NCBI RefSeq assembly: GCF_001293685.1
Contig: NZ_BCAG01000005.1
Location: 248,001 to 312,000, forward strand
DNA length: 64,000 nucleotides
Origin: Desulfatitalea tepidiphila
Lineage (GTDB): Bacteria; Desulfobacterota; Desulfobacteria; Desulfobacterales; Desulfosarcinaceae
Direction of reading: 5' to 3'
The position numbers and the translations under genes were made by a program. The notes below the pieces were generated by a model. It was not told where the DNA came from. It searched no databases and saw nothing but the letters and a program-made list of their open reading frames with translations. Of this stretch, positions 8,907 to 18,062 are shown in pieces; the first letter of the stretch is position 1; each line of letters opens with the position of its first letter.

Positions 8907-9782
8907 ATGAGCGATATGAACATCTCGGAAGTCAAAACCATCGGCAACGGCATTCTGCGGCCCGAAGGGGTCATGGCCCTGAACGACGGCTCCCTCTACA
9001 CCGCCGATGCCCGCGGGCAGATCGCCCACGTTCAACCCGACGGCCGCGTGGATTTTTTCGGTGATCTGGGCGGGGTGCCCAACGGCATCTGCATCGACCC
9101 GCAAGAGCGCTGCATCGTGGCCAACATCGGCAACGGCGAAGTACAGGCGCTTTCAAGGGACGGCTCTCACGAGGTGCTGTTGACCCAGGCCGAGGGCCGC
9201 CGCATGCGGGCGCCAAACTTCCCTTATGTGGACAGCAGGGGCCGTCTGTGGGTCTCCAACTCCACGGAGAAGGAAGACATCGAATCAGCCCTCTGGCAGC
9301 CGTTGCCCGACGGTTGCGTCGTGGTCGTGGAGGCGGGCCGCGAGCCGCGCATCGTGGCCGACGGCCTCTACTTCGCCAACGGCCTGACCCTGGACCGGGA
9401 CGAACGCTACCTCTACGTGGCCCAGACCATGCGGCGCAACATCGTTCGCTATGCTATCGAACCGGATGGGTCGTGCGGTCCGGCCGAGATCTTCGGACCC
9501 AGCCCGCTGAACCAGCTCGGTCTGCCCGACGGCATCGCCTTCGACGAGGCCGGCAATTTGTGGATCACCTTTCCCCAATGGAATGCCGTCGGCTACCTGA
9601 CGCCCGACGGCGAGCTCGAGATGGTCCTGGAAGACCCGGAAAAGCGCATCCTCCGGCGCCCGGCCAACATCTGTTTCGGCGGCCAGGACCGCAGGACGGC
9701 CTTCATCGGCAGCCTGGACGGCACCGCGATCCCCTATTTCCCGGTGCCCCATCCGGGCATGCGCCTGGTGCACCAGTCATGA
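8907..9782 (+). CDS. SMP-30/gluconolactonase/LRE-family beta-propeller protein
   Basis: A 291-residue protein with repeated propeller strands typical of the SMP-30/strictosidine synthase-like fold: RPEGVMALNDGSLYTADARG, PNGICIDP, ANGLTLDRDERYLYVAQT and LPDGIAFDEAGNLWITF. Metal-dependent members hydrolyse sugar lactones or phosphotriesters. Glu18-type and Asn/Asp propeller residues are present (PEGV, ANGL, LPDGIAFD). There is no signal peptide, so it is cytoplasmic. ATG 8907 is preferred over GTG 8904; no clear Shine-Dalgarno is visible. The physiological substrate cannot be told from context. Confidence 0.8.
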   Translation: MSDMNISEVKTIGNGILRPEGVMALNDGSLYTADARGQIAHVQPDGRVDFFGDLGGVPNGICIDPQERCIVANIGNGEVQALSRDGSHEVLLTQAEGRRMRAPNFPYVDSRGRLWVSNSTEKEDIESALWQPLPDGCVVVVEAGREPRIVADGLYFANGLTLDRDERYLYVAQTMRRNIVRYAIEPDGSCGPAEIFGPSPLNQLGLPDGIAFDEAGNLWITFPQWNAVGYLTPDGELEMVLEDPEKRILRRPANICFGGQDRRTAFIGSLDGTAIPYFPVPHPGMRLVHQS

Positions 9783-9844
9783 ACTCTGGGGCGTTTAGGC
9801 CGTGATTTGCACAATTCGGGAGGTATTGTCAGGGAAACAAACGA

Positions 9845-10585
9845 TCAATCGTCATCCTGGTCAAGGAAGCGCTTCACCGTACCGATGTGATATATGGCGA
9901 AAATCAGAATCAGGAGGCCGATGATGATGACCGCCCACGTCTCGACCTGTTCGACATCCACATAACGATTGACATAATCGAGCACGCCGTTTCCGATCAG
10001 GGAGTAGATCACAATGGAAGTCAAGGTGCCGCTGAAGACGATCAAAAAGTTGTTGATCGCCTTGTAGTTCAGCAGGTACCCGATGATCGAACCAATGACC
10101 GGGCCGGTCATGAAAAAGGGAAACATGACGAAGAGAAAGAGACCGACGGCACCATATCTCTTGATCCTGGTCTTCTGGCCCTGGGCGGTGAACTCCGCCT
10201 GGCGCACGGTGCTCTTGAGCAGCTTGGGCTCGATGACATTGCGCATGATCAAAACGACGATGCCATAGGCCACCAGGACGATGACGACCTCCAGATAAAA
10301 ATTGTAGACGATGGTGAGAGGAACCGACAAGCCGGCCGAAAGACAGGTGGCGATACCCAATCCCCGACCGCCCATGAGGTGAATGATGGCCGTGGAAGAG
10401 AGAACCCCATAGTGTTTGACATCCGCAAAGAGCAGATAGAGCAGATACAGCCCCAGGATCAGTATCATCAACAGGCCGATGGAAAGGATTTTAACTTCGA
10501 TCAAATCGAAGCGCTCTCGAATGAGAAAAGAGATTTTGCGGACGGCTCGATAGGCCAACCAGAACAATTTTCGGACGTATTTCAT
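9845..10585 (-). CDS. Small multidrug export protein-like (Sm_multidrug_ex) membrane protein
   Basis: A 246-residue integral membrane protein with about five to six hydrophobic helices. The central stretch RYGAVGLFLFVMFPFFMTG, followed by VIGSIIGYLL, fits the family named putative small multi-drug export protein. That name is historical and transport activity is not established for most members. The N-terminus is a basic cytoplasmic region (KLFWLAYRAVRKISFLIRERF) before the first helix, and the C-terminus ends in an acidic tail. The start has a gcggag Shine-Dalgarno. It diverges from the SulP gene over about 130 bp. Confidence 0.65.
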   Translation of the reverse strand: MKYVRKLFWLAYRAVRKISFLIRERFDLIEVKILSIGLLMILILGLYLLYLLFADVKHYGVLSSTAIIHLMGGRGLGIATCLSAGLSVPLTIVYNFYLEVVIVLVAYGIVVLIMRNVIEPKLLKSTVRQAEFTAQGQKTRIKRYGAVGLFLFVMFPFFMTGPVIGSIIGYLLNYKAINNFLIVFSGTLTSIVIYSLIGNGVLDYVNRYVDVEQVETWAVIIIGLLILIFAIYHIGTVKRFLDQDDD

Positions 10586-10712
10586 GGATGCTCCGCTTAA
10601 AGCGTCAATCGCTTATACTGGCACGGGAGCGACTCTGTCAATCGGTTGCTGAACCTGCCATGCATTCGATCGCTGCCGCGTCTTTCGGCGACCCAAACCC
10701 GGGATAGGCCAC

Positions 10713-12572
10713 ATGCATTTTCACCCCCAGGCCATTGTGCCGTTTCTTTCCTGGTTGCGTGGCTATCGACGCCCCTTTTTCAAGCCCGATCTCTTCGCCG
10801 GACTGACCGTGGCCGTGGTGGCCGTCCCCCAATCCATGGCCTATGCCCTGATCGCCGGGCTGCCCGTATCGTTCGGACTCTATGCCTCCATCGTGCCTAC
10901 GATTATCGGCTGTCTGTGGGGAAGCTCGTCCCATTTGATCACCGGACCCACCACGGCCGTCTCCCTCGTGGTGTTCAGCACCCTGTCATCCCTGGCCGAG
11001 CCCAACAGCGCCGGTTACATCGAGATGGCCCTGTTTCTGGCCCTTATGGTGGGCGCCCTTCAACTCATCATGGGTGTGGCCCGCCTGGGCACGCTGCTCA
11101 ATTTCGTCTCCCATGCCGTGCTGATCGGGTTCACCACCGGGGCGGCCGCTCTCATCGCGTTCAAGCAATTACCGGCCCTGCTCGGATTGAAAATCGAAAA
11201 AACATCGGTTTTTTTTGAACATCTATTTAACATTATCACCAATCTGCATGAGATCGAAATCATCAGTCTGGGCCTGGGCACGCTCACCATCGTGATCATT
11301 TTAGGATTCAAAAAATTCCGACCCAACTGGCCCGGGACGCTCCTGGCCATGGTAGCTGTGGGCAGCCTTGTGGCGATCTTCGACCTGGATCGGCAGGGTG
11401 TTGCGGTCGTGGGGGCGGTATCCGGGGATATTCCCCTGCCCGGCCTGCCGGACATGCATCTGCTCGCCCAAGCCGGCAAACTGGCTCCCGGGGCCCTGGC
11501 CATCGCCATTCTCGGATTGGTCGAAGCGGTCTCGATCGCCAAATCCATTGCCGACCAGACCCGCCAGCGCATCAATGTCAACCAGGAGTTTATCGGCCAG
11601 GGCCTGGCCAATGTCTCCGCGGCCCTTTTCAGCGGCTACGCCGGCAGTGGGTCGTTCACCCGGTCAGCGGTCAATTTCAGGGCCGGCGCCAGGACCCCCC
11701 TGAGCGGCATCATCTCGGGCATCGCGGTAGCCCTGACCGTGTTGATCGCCGCCCCCCTGGCCGCCAAGCTGCCCATATCGGCCCTGGCCGGCGTCCTGGT
11801 GGTGGTCGCCTATGACATGATCCGCGTCAGGGACATCGTCCGGACCCTGAAAACCACGCGCGGCGATGCGGCGGTGCTGGTCATCACCTTTGCCTCGACC
11901 CTCCTGCTCAATATCGAGTTCGCCATCTATGTGGGCGTGTTGCTCTCCATCGGCCTGCACCTAGCCGCCACTTCCCATCCGCGAATCCAGTCGGTCGTGC
12001 CGGATCCGGCCACCGGCAAAATGCGGGCGTCGTCCTACGGCGAAACGTGCTGCCAGATGGAGATCGTCGCCATCGAGGGTTCGCTGTTCTTTGGCTCCGC
12101 CGCATTTGTGCTGGACGATCTGCAGCGGCGGTTGCGCAGCCGGCCCCAGACGGCGAATTTGCTGATCCGCATGCACAAGGTCAACACCATGGATGCCAGC
12201 GGGGTCCACGTCCTGGAAATCCTGCTCGACGAGGTGCGGCGGCGCGGCGGCGGCATCTATTTCTCCGGCGTGAACCACGGCGTGTTCCTCGTGTTAAAAA
12301 ACTCCGGTTTTCTGAACGAGATCGGCGCCGGAAAAGTGCACGCCACCACCCGTGCCGCCATCCGCCAGGCCATGCGGGAATCGTTTTTTCCGGCCATCTG
12401 CGCCACATGCCCGGAGATCGTCTTCGAGGAGTGCCCGGCACTCAAACGCGGCCATTGGGAAATTTTCGGGCCGGACATCCACCCCCGGGACAGCCAAGCC
12501 GGCCTGGCCGAATCTGGACAACCGGCCATTGATCAAAGGGAAGAAAGCCATCCGGGAGCGCCTTCTTCATAA
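10713..12572 (+). CDS. SulP (SLC26) anion permease with C-terminal STAS domain
   Basis: A 619-residue transporter. The N-terminal SulP signature (DLFAGLTVAVVAVPQSMAYALIAGLP) and about a dozen helices are followed by a cytoplasmic STAS domain at roughly 430-560 (EIVAIEGSLFFGSA, IRMHKVNTMDASGVHVLEIL). SulP proteins move sulfate, bicarbonate or other anions. In a sulfate reducer, sulfate uptake is plausible but not shown. A ~60-residue tail after the STAS domain contains a CATCPEIVFEECPALKRGH segment of unknown role. The USP-like gene starts 17 bp downstream, indicating an operon. Confidence 0.88.
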   Translation: MHFHPQAIVPFLSWLRGYRRPFFKPDLFAGLTVAVVAVPQSMAYALIAGLPVSFGLYASIVPTIIGCLWGSSSHLITGPTTAVSLVVFSTLSSLAEPNSAGYIEMALFLALMVGALQLIMGVARLGTLLNFVSHAVLIGFTTGAAALIAFKQLPALLGLKIEKTSVFFEHLFNIITNLHEIEIISLGLGTLTIVIILGFKKFRPNWPGTLLAMVAVGSLVAIFDLDRQGVAVVGAVSGDIPLPGLPDMHLLAQAGKLAPGALAIAILGLVEAVSIAKSIADQTRQRINVNQEFIGQGLANVSAALFSGYAGSGSFTRSAVNFRAGARTPLSGIISGIAVALTVLIAAPLAAKLPISALAGVLVVVAYDMIRVRDIVRTLKTTRGDAAVLVITFASTLLLNIEFAIYVGVLLSIGLHLAATSHPRIQSVVPDPATGKMRASSYGETCCQMEIVAIEGSLFFGSAAFVLDDLQRRLRSRPQTANLLIRMHKVNTMDASGVHVLEILLDEVRRRGGGIYFSGVNHGVFLVLKNSGFLNEIGAGKVHATTRAAIRQAMRESFFPAICATCPEIVFEECPALKRGHWEIFGPDIHPRDSQAGLAESGQPAIDQREESHPGAPSS

Positions 12573-12589
12573 TTCGGGACATATTTATC

Positions 12590-13534
12590 ATGCTGAAAAT
12601 ACTGGTATATACTAACGGACAACCGATCGCCGAGAAGGCGCTGCACTTCGCCGCCGAATTGTCGCGACGACTGGCCGCCGAACTGGCTGTGATCACCGTG
12701 CGCAGCGGCACCCACGCCGCCGAAGAGCCGCCGCCGGTAGGCATCGCGTTTTCCCTGGCCGACCGTAAAGGTCTGCCCCACGGGCTTCAGATCCTGATCA
12801 CGGCCCTGGATTTCCTGGCCGGCCGGGCGATCCTTCCGATGCCCAAGGCCATCACGATTCAGGATTTTCCCCGCGGTTACCGATTCGTATGCAATGCGGC
12901 CGACGGACGGCGGGTCGCGTTTTATGAATCCTTCGGCCACCTGGTGGAAACCCTAAACCACGAGGTGGACGAGCATGGATACGATCTGCTCGTCGTGGCG
13001 CCGCCGCGGCGCAACCGCCTGGGGCGCTGGATGAGCGGCAATGCCATCCGGAAACTGGCCCTCGATCTGCAAACCTCTCTGCTGGTGGTTCGCGGCGGCG
13101 GACCGGACAGTCCGTATCTGGTATGCGCGGATGGGTCTCTGTCCGCCCGCTCGCAGTTTTCCCTGTTGCGGCGCCTGCTGCCCGCCATCGGTCCGCCGGT
13201 GAATCTGATATGGATTCAAAAAAGCGTCGATGACCAAAAGACGCGCCAAACCGCCCAGGCTTGTCTGTCGCAAGCCGGCCAATGGCTGAGCCAATCTCAT
13301 CGAGAATGCGGAATCATCGTAAAGGAAAGCGACCGGCCCGCAGAAGAGATCATCGCAACGGCCGGAACGGATGCCGTTGTCATGATGGGGGCCAGCCTGC
13401 GCCACGACGTCTATCGGCGCATGCGGGGCAGCCAGGCCATGCAGGTTCTGGACAGTTCACCGGCCAGCGTGCTGCTGGTCAAATTGCCGCCCGAGGAGGA
13501 TGTCGAGTTTATGAAGACGCCTCAGCAGGGTTGA
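12590..13534 (+). CDS. Tandem universal stress protein (USP)-like protein
   Basis: A 314-residue soluble protein with two USP-like alpha/beta halves. The first starts LKILVYTNGQPIAEKALHFAAELSRRL and ends LQTSLLVVRGG. The second (from about residue 178) starts PYLVCADGSLSARSQF and ends DSSPASVLLVKLPP. Typical ATP-binding Gly-x2-Gly-x9-Gly-Ser is not clearly conserved, so it may be a non-ATP-binding type. Its position 17 bp after the SulP permease suggests it modulates or responds to anion transport, as fused SulP-USP arrangements do elsewhere. That link is inference. Confidence 0.72.
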   Translation: MLKILVYTNGQPIAEKALHFAAELSRRLAAELAVITVRSGTHAAEEPPPVGIAFSLADRKGLPHGLQILITALDFLAGRAILPMPKAITIQDFPRGYRFVCNAADGRRVAFYESFGHLVETLNHEVDEHGYDLLVVAPPRRNRLGRWMSGNAIRKLALDLQTSLLVVRGGGPDSPYLVCADGSLSARSQFSLLRRLLPAIGPPVNLIWIQKSVDDQKTRQTAQACLSQAGQWLSQSHRECGIIVKESDRPAEEIIATAGTDAVVMMGASLRHDVYRRMRGSQAMQVLDSSPASVLLVKLPPEEDVEFMKTPQQG

Positions 13535-13566
13535 ATTCCAGCGCTGCAGCCAGTAATATAGCCGGC

Positions 13567-14379
13567 ATGGGGATAAAAAAAACCGCCTGGATCCACCGCA
13601 CCGCTTCCGTGCTCTTCGGCCTCATATGCGCCGCCCTGATGATGCTCAGCTGTGCATCGCCGCAACAGCCGATGCCGGCCCGTGCGCCCGCGCCGCCGCC
13701 TCCGGCCCCGGCGCCCATCGTCGAGCCGGAGGCGCCCCGGCTGCCGACCATTCAATTCACGATTCAAGCCGGGGCTTTTTCCACCAGTGATCGCGCGGCG
13801 CTCTATGCCGAACGACTCGAAGCAGCCGGCCTCGACGCCTACTATTTCATCGACACCGACGGCCTATACAAGGTCCGCTTCGAACGCTTCGAGACCCGGG
13901 AAGCGGCCCTGGCGCGCGCGCTGACCCTTCAGTCCCGGGGATTGATCGAAGCGTTCTATATCATCCACCCGGTGCCCGGCGCCCATCAGGCCGATGTGCG
14001 ACGCAACCTGCAGGAGAGCATCGTCGAGACGGCCCGTCGTTTCCTAGGCGTGCCCTACCGCTGGGGTGGCGCCTCGGTCAGGGACGGATTCGACTGCAGC
14101 GGCCTGACCATGACGGTTTACCGCCTCAACGGATTGGAACTGCCGCGCAATGCCTACAGTCAGTACCATGCCGGCATGTCGGTGTCCGGCCATGCCCTTG
14201 AACCGGGCGACCTGGTCTTCTTCGCCACCGGGAAAAGCCACAGGATCTCGCATGTGGGGATCTACACAGGCGACGGCCGTTTCATCCATGCACCCGGCCG
14301 GGGCAAACACATCCGCACGGCCAGCCTGTCCAACGGTTATTTCAAGCCACGCTACAAAGGGGCCCGCCGCTACCATTGA
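13567..14379 (+). CDS. SPOR - NlpC/P60 cell-wall peptidase, putative lipoprotein
   Basis: A 270-residue protein from ATG 13567. It has an N-terminal signal ending LMMLSCASP, which is lipobox-like though Met/Leu at -3/-2 are atypical. A Pro/Ala linker precedes a SPOR peptidoglycan-binding domain (about 60-135, TIQFTIQAGAFSTSDRAALYA). An NlpC/P60 domain follows (about 150-265) with catalytic Cys177 in DCSG and His229 in HVGIY. Such enzymes cleave gamma-D-Glu-diaminopimelate stems in peptidoglycan, and SPOR targets them to septal denuded glycan. The gene follows the USP gene by 32 bp. The long frame upstream of this ATG overlaps the USP gene and is not coding. Confidence 0.86.
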   Translation: MGIKKTAWIHRTASVLFGLICAALMMLSCASPQQPMPARAPAPPPPAPAPIVEPEAPRLPTIQFTIQAGAFSTSDRAALYAERLEAAGLDAYYFIDTDGLYKVRFERFETREAALARALTLQSRGLIEAFYIIHPVPGAHQADVRRNLQESIVETARRFLGVPYRWGGASVRDGFDCSGLTMTVYRLNGLELPRNAYSQYHAGMSVSGHALEPGDLVFFATGKSHRISHVGIYTGDGRFIHAPGRGKHIRTASLSNGYFKPRYKGARRYH

Positions 14380-14420
14380 TCAATTTGCCTAAGATCATTT
14401 CATCAATTTTAACTAAATCC

Positions 14421-14797
14421 CATCCATTAAATCCGGCCCGGGTGAAACAGGTGGCCGATGCTACACGCCAAGCGGTCAAGAGCCAGTGACATGCACGGCG
14501 GGCGGCCCAGAAACTCGCTGCGCTCAAACAGTCTGGGCCGCTTGTCCGCCGTCTGCATTTAACTGGCTCTATGGCCGCAGGCTCACGTGGCCCTGGCCAC
14601 CTGCCCCACCCGGGCCTGCCACAACCGTTGCCATTCGAATTTTTTAATCAAACAACGCTTGATAAAACCGTAAAAAGTCGCAGAGGCGTCATGCCGGTGA
14701 ACGCCGGGATCACGGAAATATACAAGTTCCGGGCGCATTACATAGCTGTCAACGCTTGGAAAGTGCGCCCTTCAGGTTGAATCACATTCAATTAGAA
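14421..14797 (+). repeat. Intergenic repeat element, copy B, carrying a nested insertion
   Basis: Inverted homologue of 8482-8759. The hairpin core is bounded by GAGCCAGT (14480-14487) and ACTGGCTC (14562-14569), with GGCGGGCGGCCCAG pairing to CTGGGCCGC...TCCGCC. Without the 97-bp insertion at 14662-14758 the two copies align base for base across the junction and have equal length (about 280). With copy A it brackets a 5.7-kb block in inverted orientation. It fills the gap between the NlpC/P60 and amylosucrase genes, and I see no gene in it. Confidence 0.85.
14662..14758 (+). repeat. 97-bp REP-like insertion with 9-bp target duplication, inside copy B
   Basis: CAACGCTTG occurs at 14653-14661 and again at 14750-14758, flanking 88 bases absent from copy A. 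That is the pattern of an insertion with a 9-bp target-site duplication. The insert contains CGTAAAAAGTCG and an imperfect palindrome CGTCATGCCGGTGAACGCCGGGATCA (14687-14712 in two halves), the layout of widespread REP-type elements. A related palindrome sits at 58005-58031. Confidence 0.8.
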
Positions 14798-14829
14798 CGG
14801 GTGAGGTTGGTTTCAGACCGCGTCGTCAT

Positions 14830-16788
14830 CTATGCCTCTCCGATGTGGAGCCAGGCAAACCGGTACCCGTCGAGGGCAATATCCTTTCCGGCCGGAAACC
14901 GTTCGGAGGTGACCAGGTCCACGCCGCCATTTCCGCCCACGTGCCCGCTGGCATAGTCCCAGGGCATGACCTGAGGATGTTCGGAAAAATTATTGACCAC
15001 CAGAACCCTCCGACCGCCGCCTTGGCGCAAGTACGCAAACAGGTGCGGGTTGCCCGAGTCGACCACCGTCATGCCGCCGTTACTGAAGGCTGGCAGCTGT
15101 TTGCGAATCCCGATCAGCCGCACCATTTCGTTGAAAAACCGCCATTGCAACGTATCGGCATCGGTCAAATCGTCACGGGCCTCCCATTTGCGTTTCGATC
15201 GATGCACCCAACGGCTGTCGGCGGCTTTGGCCGGATCGGAGAGAAAGGTGTAATCGTTGAGCATGCCCCACTCGTCGCCCAGGTAGATGAGTGGAATCCC
15301 CCCGGCGCTGAGCATGATGCTGCGCATTAAATTGATGCGCCGCACGGCCCACTCGATCAACTGGGGGTCCTCCTGCTCCAGGGCCTGCTCCAGGCCTGCC
15401 AGACTGGCCAGGGTACCCGATACCCGCAGGTCGCCGTTGGCCGGATTGAATTGAAACGGCAACCCCTTGGCAAACGAGCCTGGAAAGCGACCGGTATAAA
15501 AATCATTGAGAAAACGGCGGTGTCCCACCGGATCGATGCCCATCCGACGGGCGTCGTCATCATCGAAGGTCCATCCGATATCGTCATGGCAGCGCAGGTA
15601 ATTGACCCAGGCGCATCCCTCGGGAAGACGGCTGCGGTGACGCATGGCGTGCGCGAGCAGATTGACCTCCCGAGTGGCCAACGATTCCCACAGCAGTGCC
15701 ATCAAGGTGGGATTGTAGGAGAGCTGACACTCGTCCGGCCGCACGTAGGAGATCACGTGGTCCGGGTGCACGATGGCCTCGGATTTGAAGAGCAGGCAGG
15801 GTGCGGCGATACGGGCCAGGGTATTGAAGGCCTGTACGATCAGGTGCGCCTCGGGTTGGTTCTCGCAGTCGGTACCCAAGCGCTTCCAGATAAAGGCCAC
15901 CGCGTCCAGCCGGAGCACCGTCACGCCTTGATTGGCCAGAAACAGCATCTCTTCGGCCATGGCGCGGAACACCTCGGGATTGGCATAGTTCAGGTCCCAC
16001 TGGTAGCTGTTGAACGTGGTCCAGACCCATTTCCCCATACCGTCATGCCAGGTGAAGCTGCCGCGCCGCACGGTGGGGAAAATATCGCGCAGGTGGCGCT
16101 GGTACTGGTCGGGCAGGCCGCGGTCGTCAAACAGATGATAGAAAGCCTGGTAGTGGCGGTCCCCCGCCTGGGCGCGTTGGGCCCAGTGATGCTCGTCGGA
16201 GGTGTGGTTGAACACGAAATCGAGTACCAGGTCGATGCCCTCGTTGCGCAGGGCTCCGGCCAACTGGTTCAATTCCACCATGTTGCCGATGTCCGGATTG
16301 ATGGCCCGGTAGTCGCTGACCGCATAGCCGCCGTCATTGTCGCCGTGAGGCACGGCAAACAGGGGCATGAGGTGCAGATAGGTCAGCCCCAGCTGCTTGA
16401 AATAGACGATATGCTCGTGCAGCTTGGCCAGCTTGTCGCTGAACAGGTCCACGTAGAGCACGCCGCCCACCGTGGCCTCGGATTGGAACCAGTCCGCCTG
16501 CCATTCCCGGTAGCCATCCAGGGACTTGAGATCGTCCGGCCGCGCCAACCAGCTCTTGGCGGCGGTCCGCACGATCTGCTCGAGGTGATAGAAAAAGTCG
16601 TACTGCCATCCATAGAGCTGGTGAAGCAAAACGAACAGGCGTTCCCAATGATGGGTCAGCCGCCTCTCGAAAAGATCCCAGATAGCGGTGTTCGCGTCGA
16701 TATCGACGCTCAACTCCTTTTTCAATCGATCTAAAATGCGCTCCAGCGCGACAGGTGCGTGGATAACGATCCATTGTGGGTCGGCCAT
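14830..16788 (-). CDS. Amylosucrase (GH13 subfamily 4)
   Basis: A 652-residue alpha-amylase-family enzyme from ATG 16788. An upstream in-frame TTG lies in the Shine-Dalgarno region aaggaga. Diagnostic segments are GGVLYVDLFSDKL, LTYLHLMPLF, NDGGYAVSDYR, VLDFVFNHTSDEHHWAQRA and WVWTTFNSYQWDLNY. Predicted catalytic residues are the nucleophile Asp295 (RLDAVAF), acid/base Glu337 (KSEAIV) and Asp402 after His401 (CHDD). All are offset by nine from Asp286/Glu328/Asp393 of the Neisseria enzyme. Amylosucrase makes alpha-1,4-glucan from sucrose. There is no signal peptide, so it acts in the cytoplasm. No sucrose genes are adjacent. Confidence 0.92.
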   Translation of the reverse strand: MADPQWIVIHAPVALERILDRLKKELSVDIDANTAIWDLFERRLTHHWERLFVLLHQLYGWQYDFFYHLEQIVRTAAKSWLARPDDLKSLDGYREWQADWFQSEATVGGVLYVDLFSDKLAKLHEHIVYFKQLGLTYLHLMPLFAVPHGDNDGGYAVSDYRAINPDIGNMVELNQLAGALRNEGIDLVLDFVFNHTSDEHHWAQRAQAGDRHYQAFYHLFDDRGLPDQYQRHLRDIFPTVRRGSFTWHDGMGKWVWTTFNSYQWDLNYANPEVFRAMAEEMLFLANQGVTVLRLDAVAFIWKRLGTDCENQPEAHLIVQAFNTLARIAAPCLLFKSEAIVHPDHVISYVRPDECQLSYNPTLMALLWESLATREVNLLAHAMRHRSRLPEGCAWVNYLRCHDDIGWTFDDDDARRMGIDPVGHRRFLNDFYTGRFPGSFAKGLPFQFNPANGDLRVSGTLASLAGLEQALEQEDPQLIEWAVRRINLMRSIMLSAGGIPLIYLGDEWGMLNDYTFLSDPAKAADSRWVHRSKRKWEARDDLTDADTLQWRFFNEMVRLIGIRKQLPAFSNGGMTVVDSGNPHLFAYLRQGGGRRVLVVNNFSEHPQVMPWDYASGHVGGNGGVDLVTSERFPAGKDIALDGYRFAWLHIGEA

Positions 16789-16994
16789 GTCAGATGATGG
16801 GTCTCCTTTCCTCAAGACATTGCTTACAACTTAATATACCGTGCCGAAAATGCAACCGCGGATCCCTGCCTGGGTGCCGGCCTGCATCTCGGTCGCTTTA
16901 CAAGAGAGCGGTTTGGGGCTATCATCGGCATCATTCATTGACATCTAAAAAGGCTTCGCATGGCGGAGCGACACATCGCAACCGAGGTATCCCC

Positions 16995-18062
16995 ATGACC
17001 CGGCATTCGAAACGACGCAGGAAAGAGGTCGGCAGCTCTCCGGGGACCCTGCTGTTCGTCGGCGAACAAAAAACAGATCGACCGCGAATATCGGTGATGG
17101 CTTACAGCGCCGAATCCTTGGACGAACAGGACATACAGGAGGTGGATCGGCTGAAATCCCTTCGTCAAAGCCCCTCGAAAAAATGGATCAACCTGATCGG
17201 CATCCACGACACGACGATGCTTGAAAAATTCGGTGTTCTATTCGACATCCACCCCCTGACGCTGGAAGATATCGGCAATACCGGGCATCGGCCGAAGATC
17301 GAAGAGTTCGAAAACTATCTCTACCTGGTCCTTAAAATGCTTCAATTCGATCCGGCGGGATTAAAAATCGAAGCCGAGCAGGTCAGTCTCTTACTTGGCC
17401 CTGATTTCTTGATCTCTTTTCAAGAGGCCTCTGGGGATGTCTTCGAACCGGTGCGTCAGAGGATTCGAAAGGCGAAGGGGCGCATCCGCAAATCAGGCTG
17501 CGATTATCTGGCCTACGCGCTGATCGACGCCATCGTCGACCATTACTACTTGATTCTGGAACGACTGGGAGAACGCATAGAAGCGCTGGAAGAAAGCATC
17601 GTTTCCCAAGAGATCCAGCAGCAGACAGTGAGAGAGATTCACTTCCTGAGGAGCGAAATAATCTTCATGCGCAAACAGATCTGGCCGTTGCGCGAGATGG
17701 TCTCCCAGCTGAGCAAGGGAGAATTCGACCTCGTTCAACCGGCCACCCATCCGTTTTTAAGCGATGTTTACGATCACGTGATCCAAATCCTGGACACCGT
17801 CGAAACCTACCGGGAAATGTTGGGCGGTTTGCTGGAACTCTACATGTCCAGCGTCAGCAACCGCATGAACGAAGTGATGAAGGTGTTGACCATCATCGCC
17901 ACGATCTTTATCCCCATCACCTTCGTGGCAGGTATTTACGGCATGAATTTCGACCACATGCCCGAACTGCGCTGGCGCTGGGGATACTTGGGCGTCTGGG
18001 GAATTATCGCCGCCATCGTCGGGGCCATGTTGCTTTACTTCAGAAGGAAAAAATGGCTGTGA
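16995..18062 (+). CDS. corA: CorA-family Mg2+/Co2+ transport protein
   Basis: A 355-residue protein from ATG 16995 with gagg upstream. It has a large soluble N-terminal domain (HPLTLEDIGNTGHRPKIEEFENYLYLVLKML) and long charged helices. The two C-terminal membrane helices carry the pore signature YGMNF, after TIIATIFIPITFVAGI. CorA pentamers import magnesium and sometimes cobalt or nickel. The length is typical. The gene diverges from amylosucrase. A longer open frame extends upstream of this start but has no Shine-Dalgarno and no family similarity. Confidence 0.9.
   Translation: MTRHSKRRRKEVGSSPGTLLFVGEQKTDRPRISVMAYSAESLDEQDIQEVDRLKSLRQSPSKKWINLIGIHDTTMLEKFGVLFDIHPLTLEDIGNTGHRPKIEEFENYLYLVLKMLQFDPAGLKIEAEQVSLLLGPDFLISFQEASGDVFEPVRQRIRKAKGRIRKSGCDYLAYALIDAIVDHYYLILERLGERIEALEESIVSQEIQQQTVREIHFLRSEIIFMRKQIWPLREMVSQLSKGEFDLVQPATHPFLSDVYDHVIQILDTVETYREMLGGLLELYMSSVSNRMNEVMKVLTIIATIFIPITFVAGIYGMNFDHMPELRWRWGYLGVWGIIAAIVGAMLLYFRRKKWL

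Noticed and set aside
13261-13566. A long frame extending the NlpC/P60 gene upstream
   Set aside because: It overlaps the USP gene in another frame; ATG 13567 begins a signal peptide directly.
16845-16875. A GG-N10-GC arrangement on the minus strand upstream of amylosucrase (AGGGATCCGCGGTTGCA)
   Set aside because: The -12 part is good but the -24 element GGGATC departs from TGGCAC, and the gene has no functional link to the sigma54 locus.
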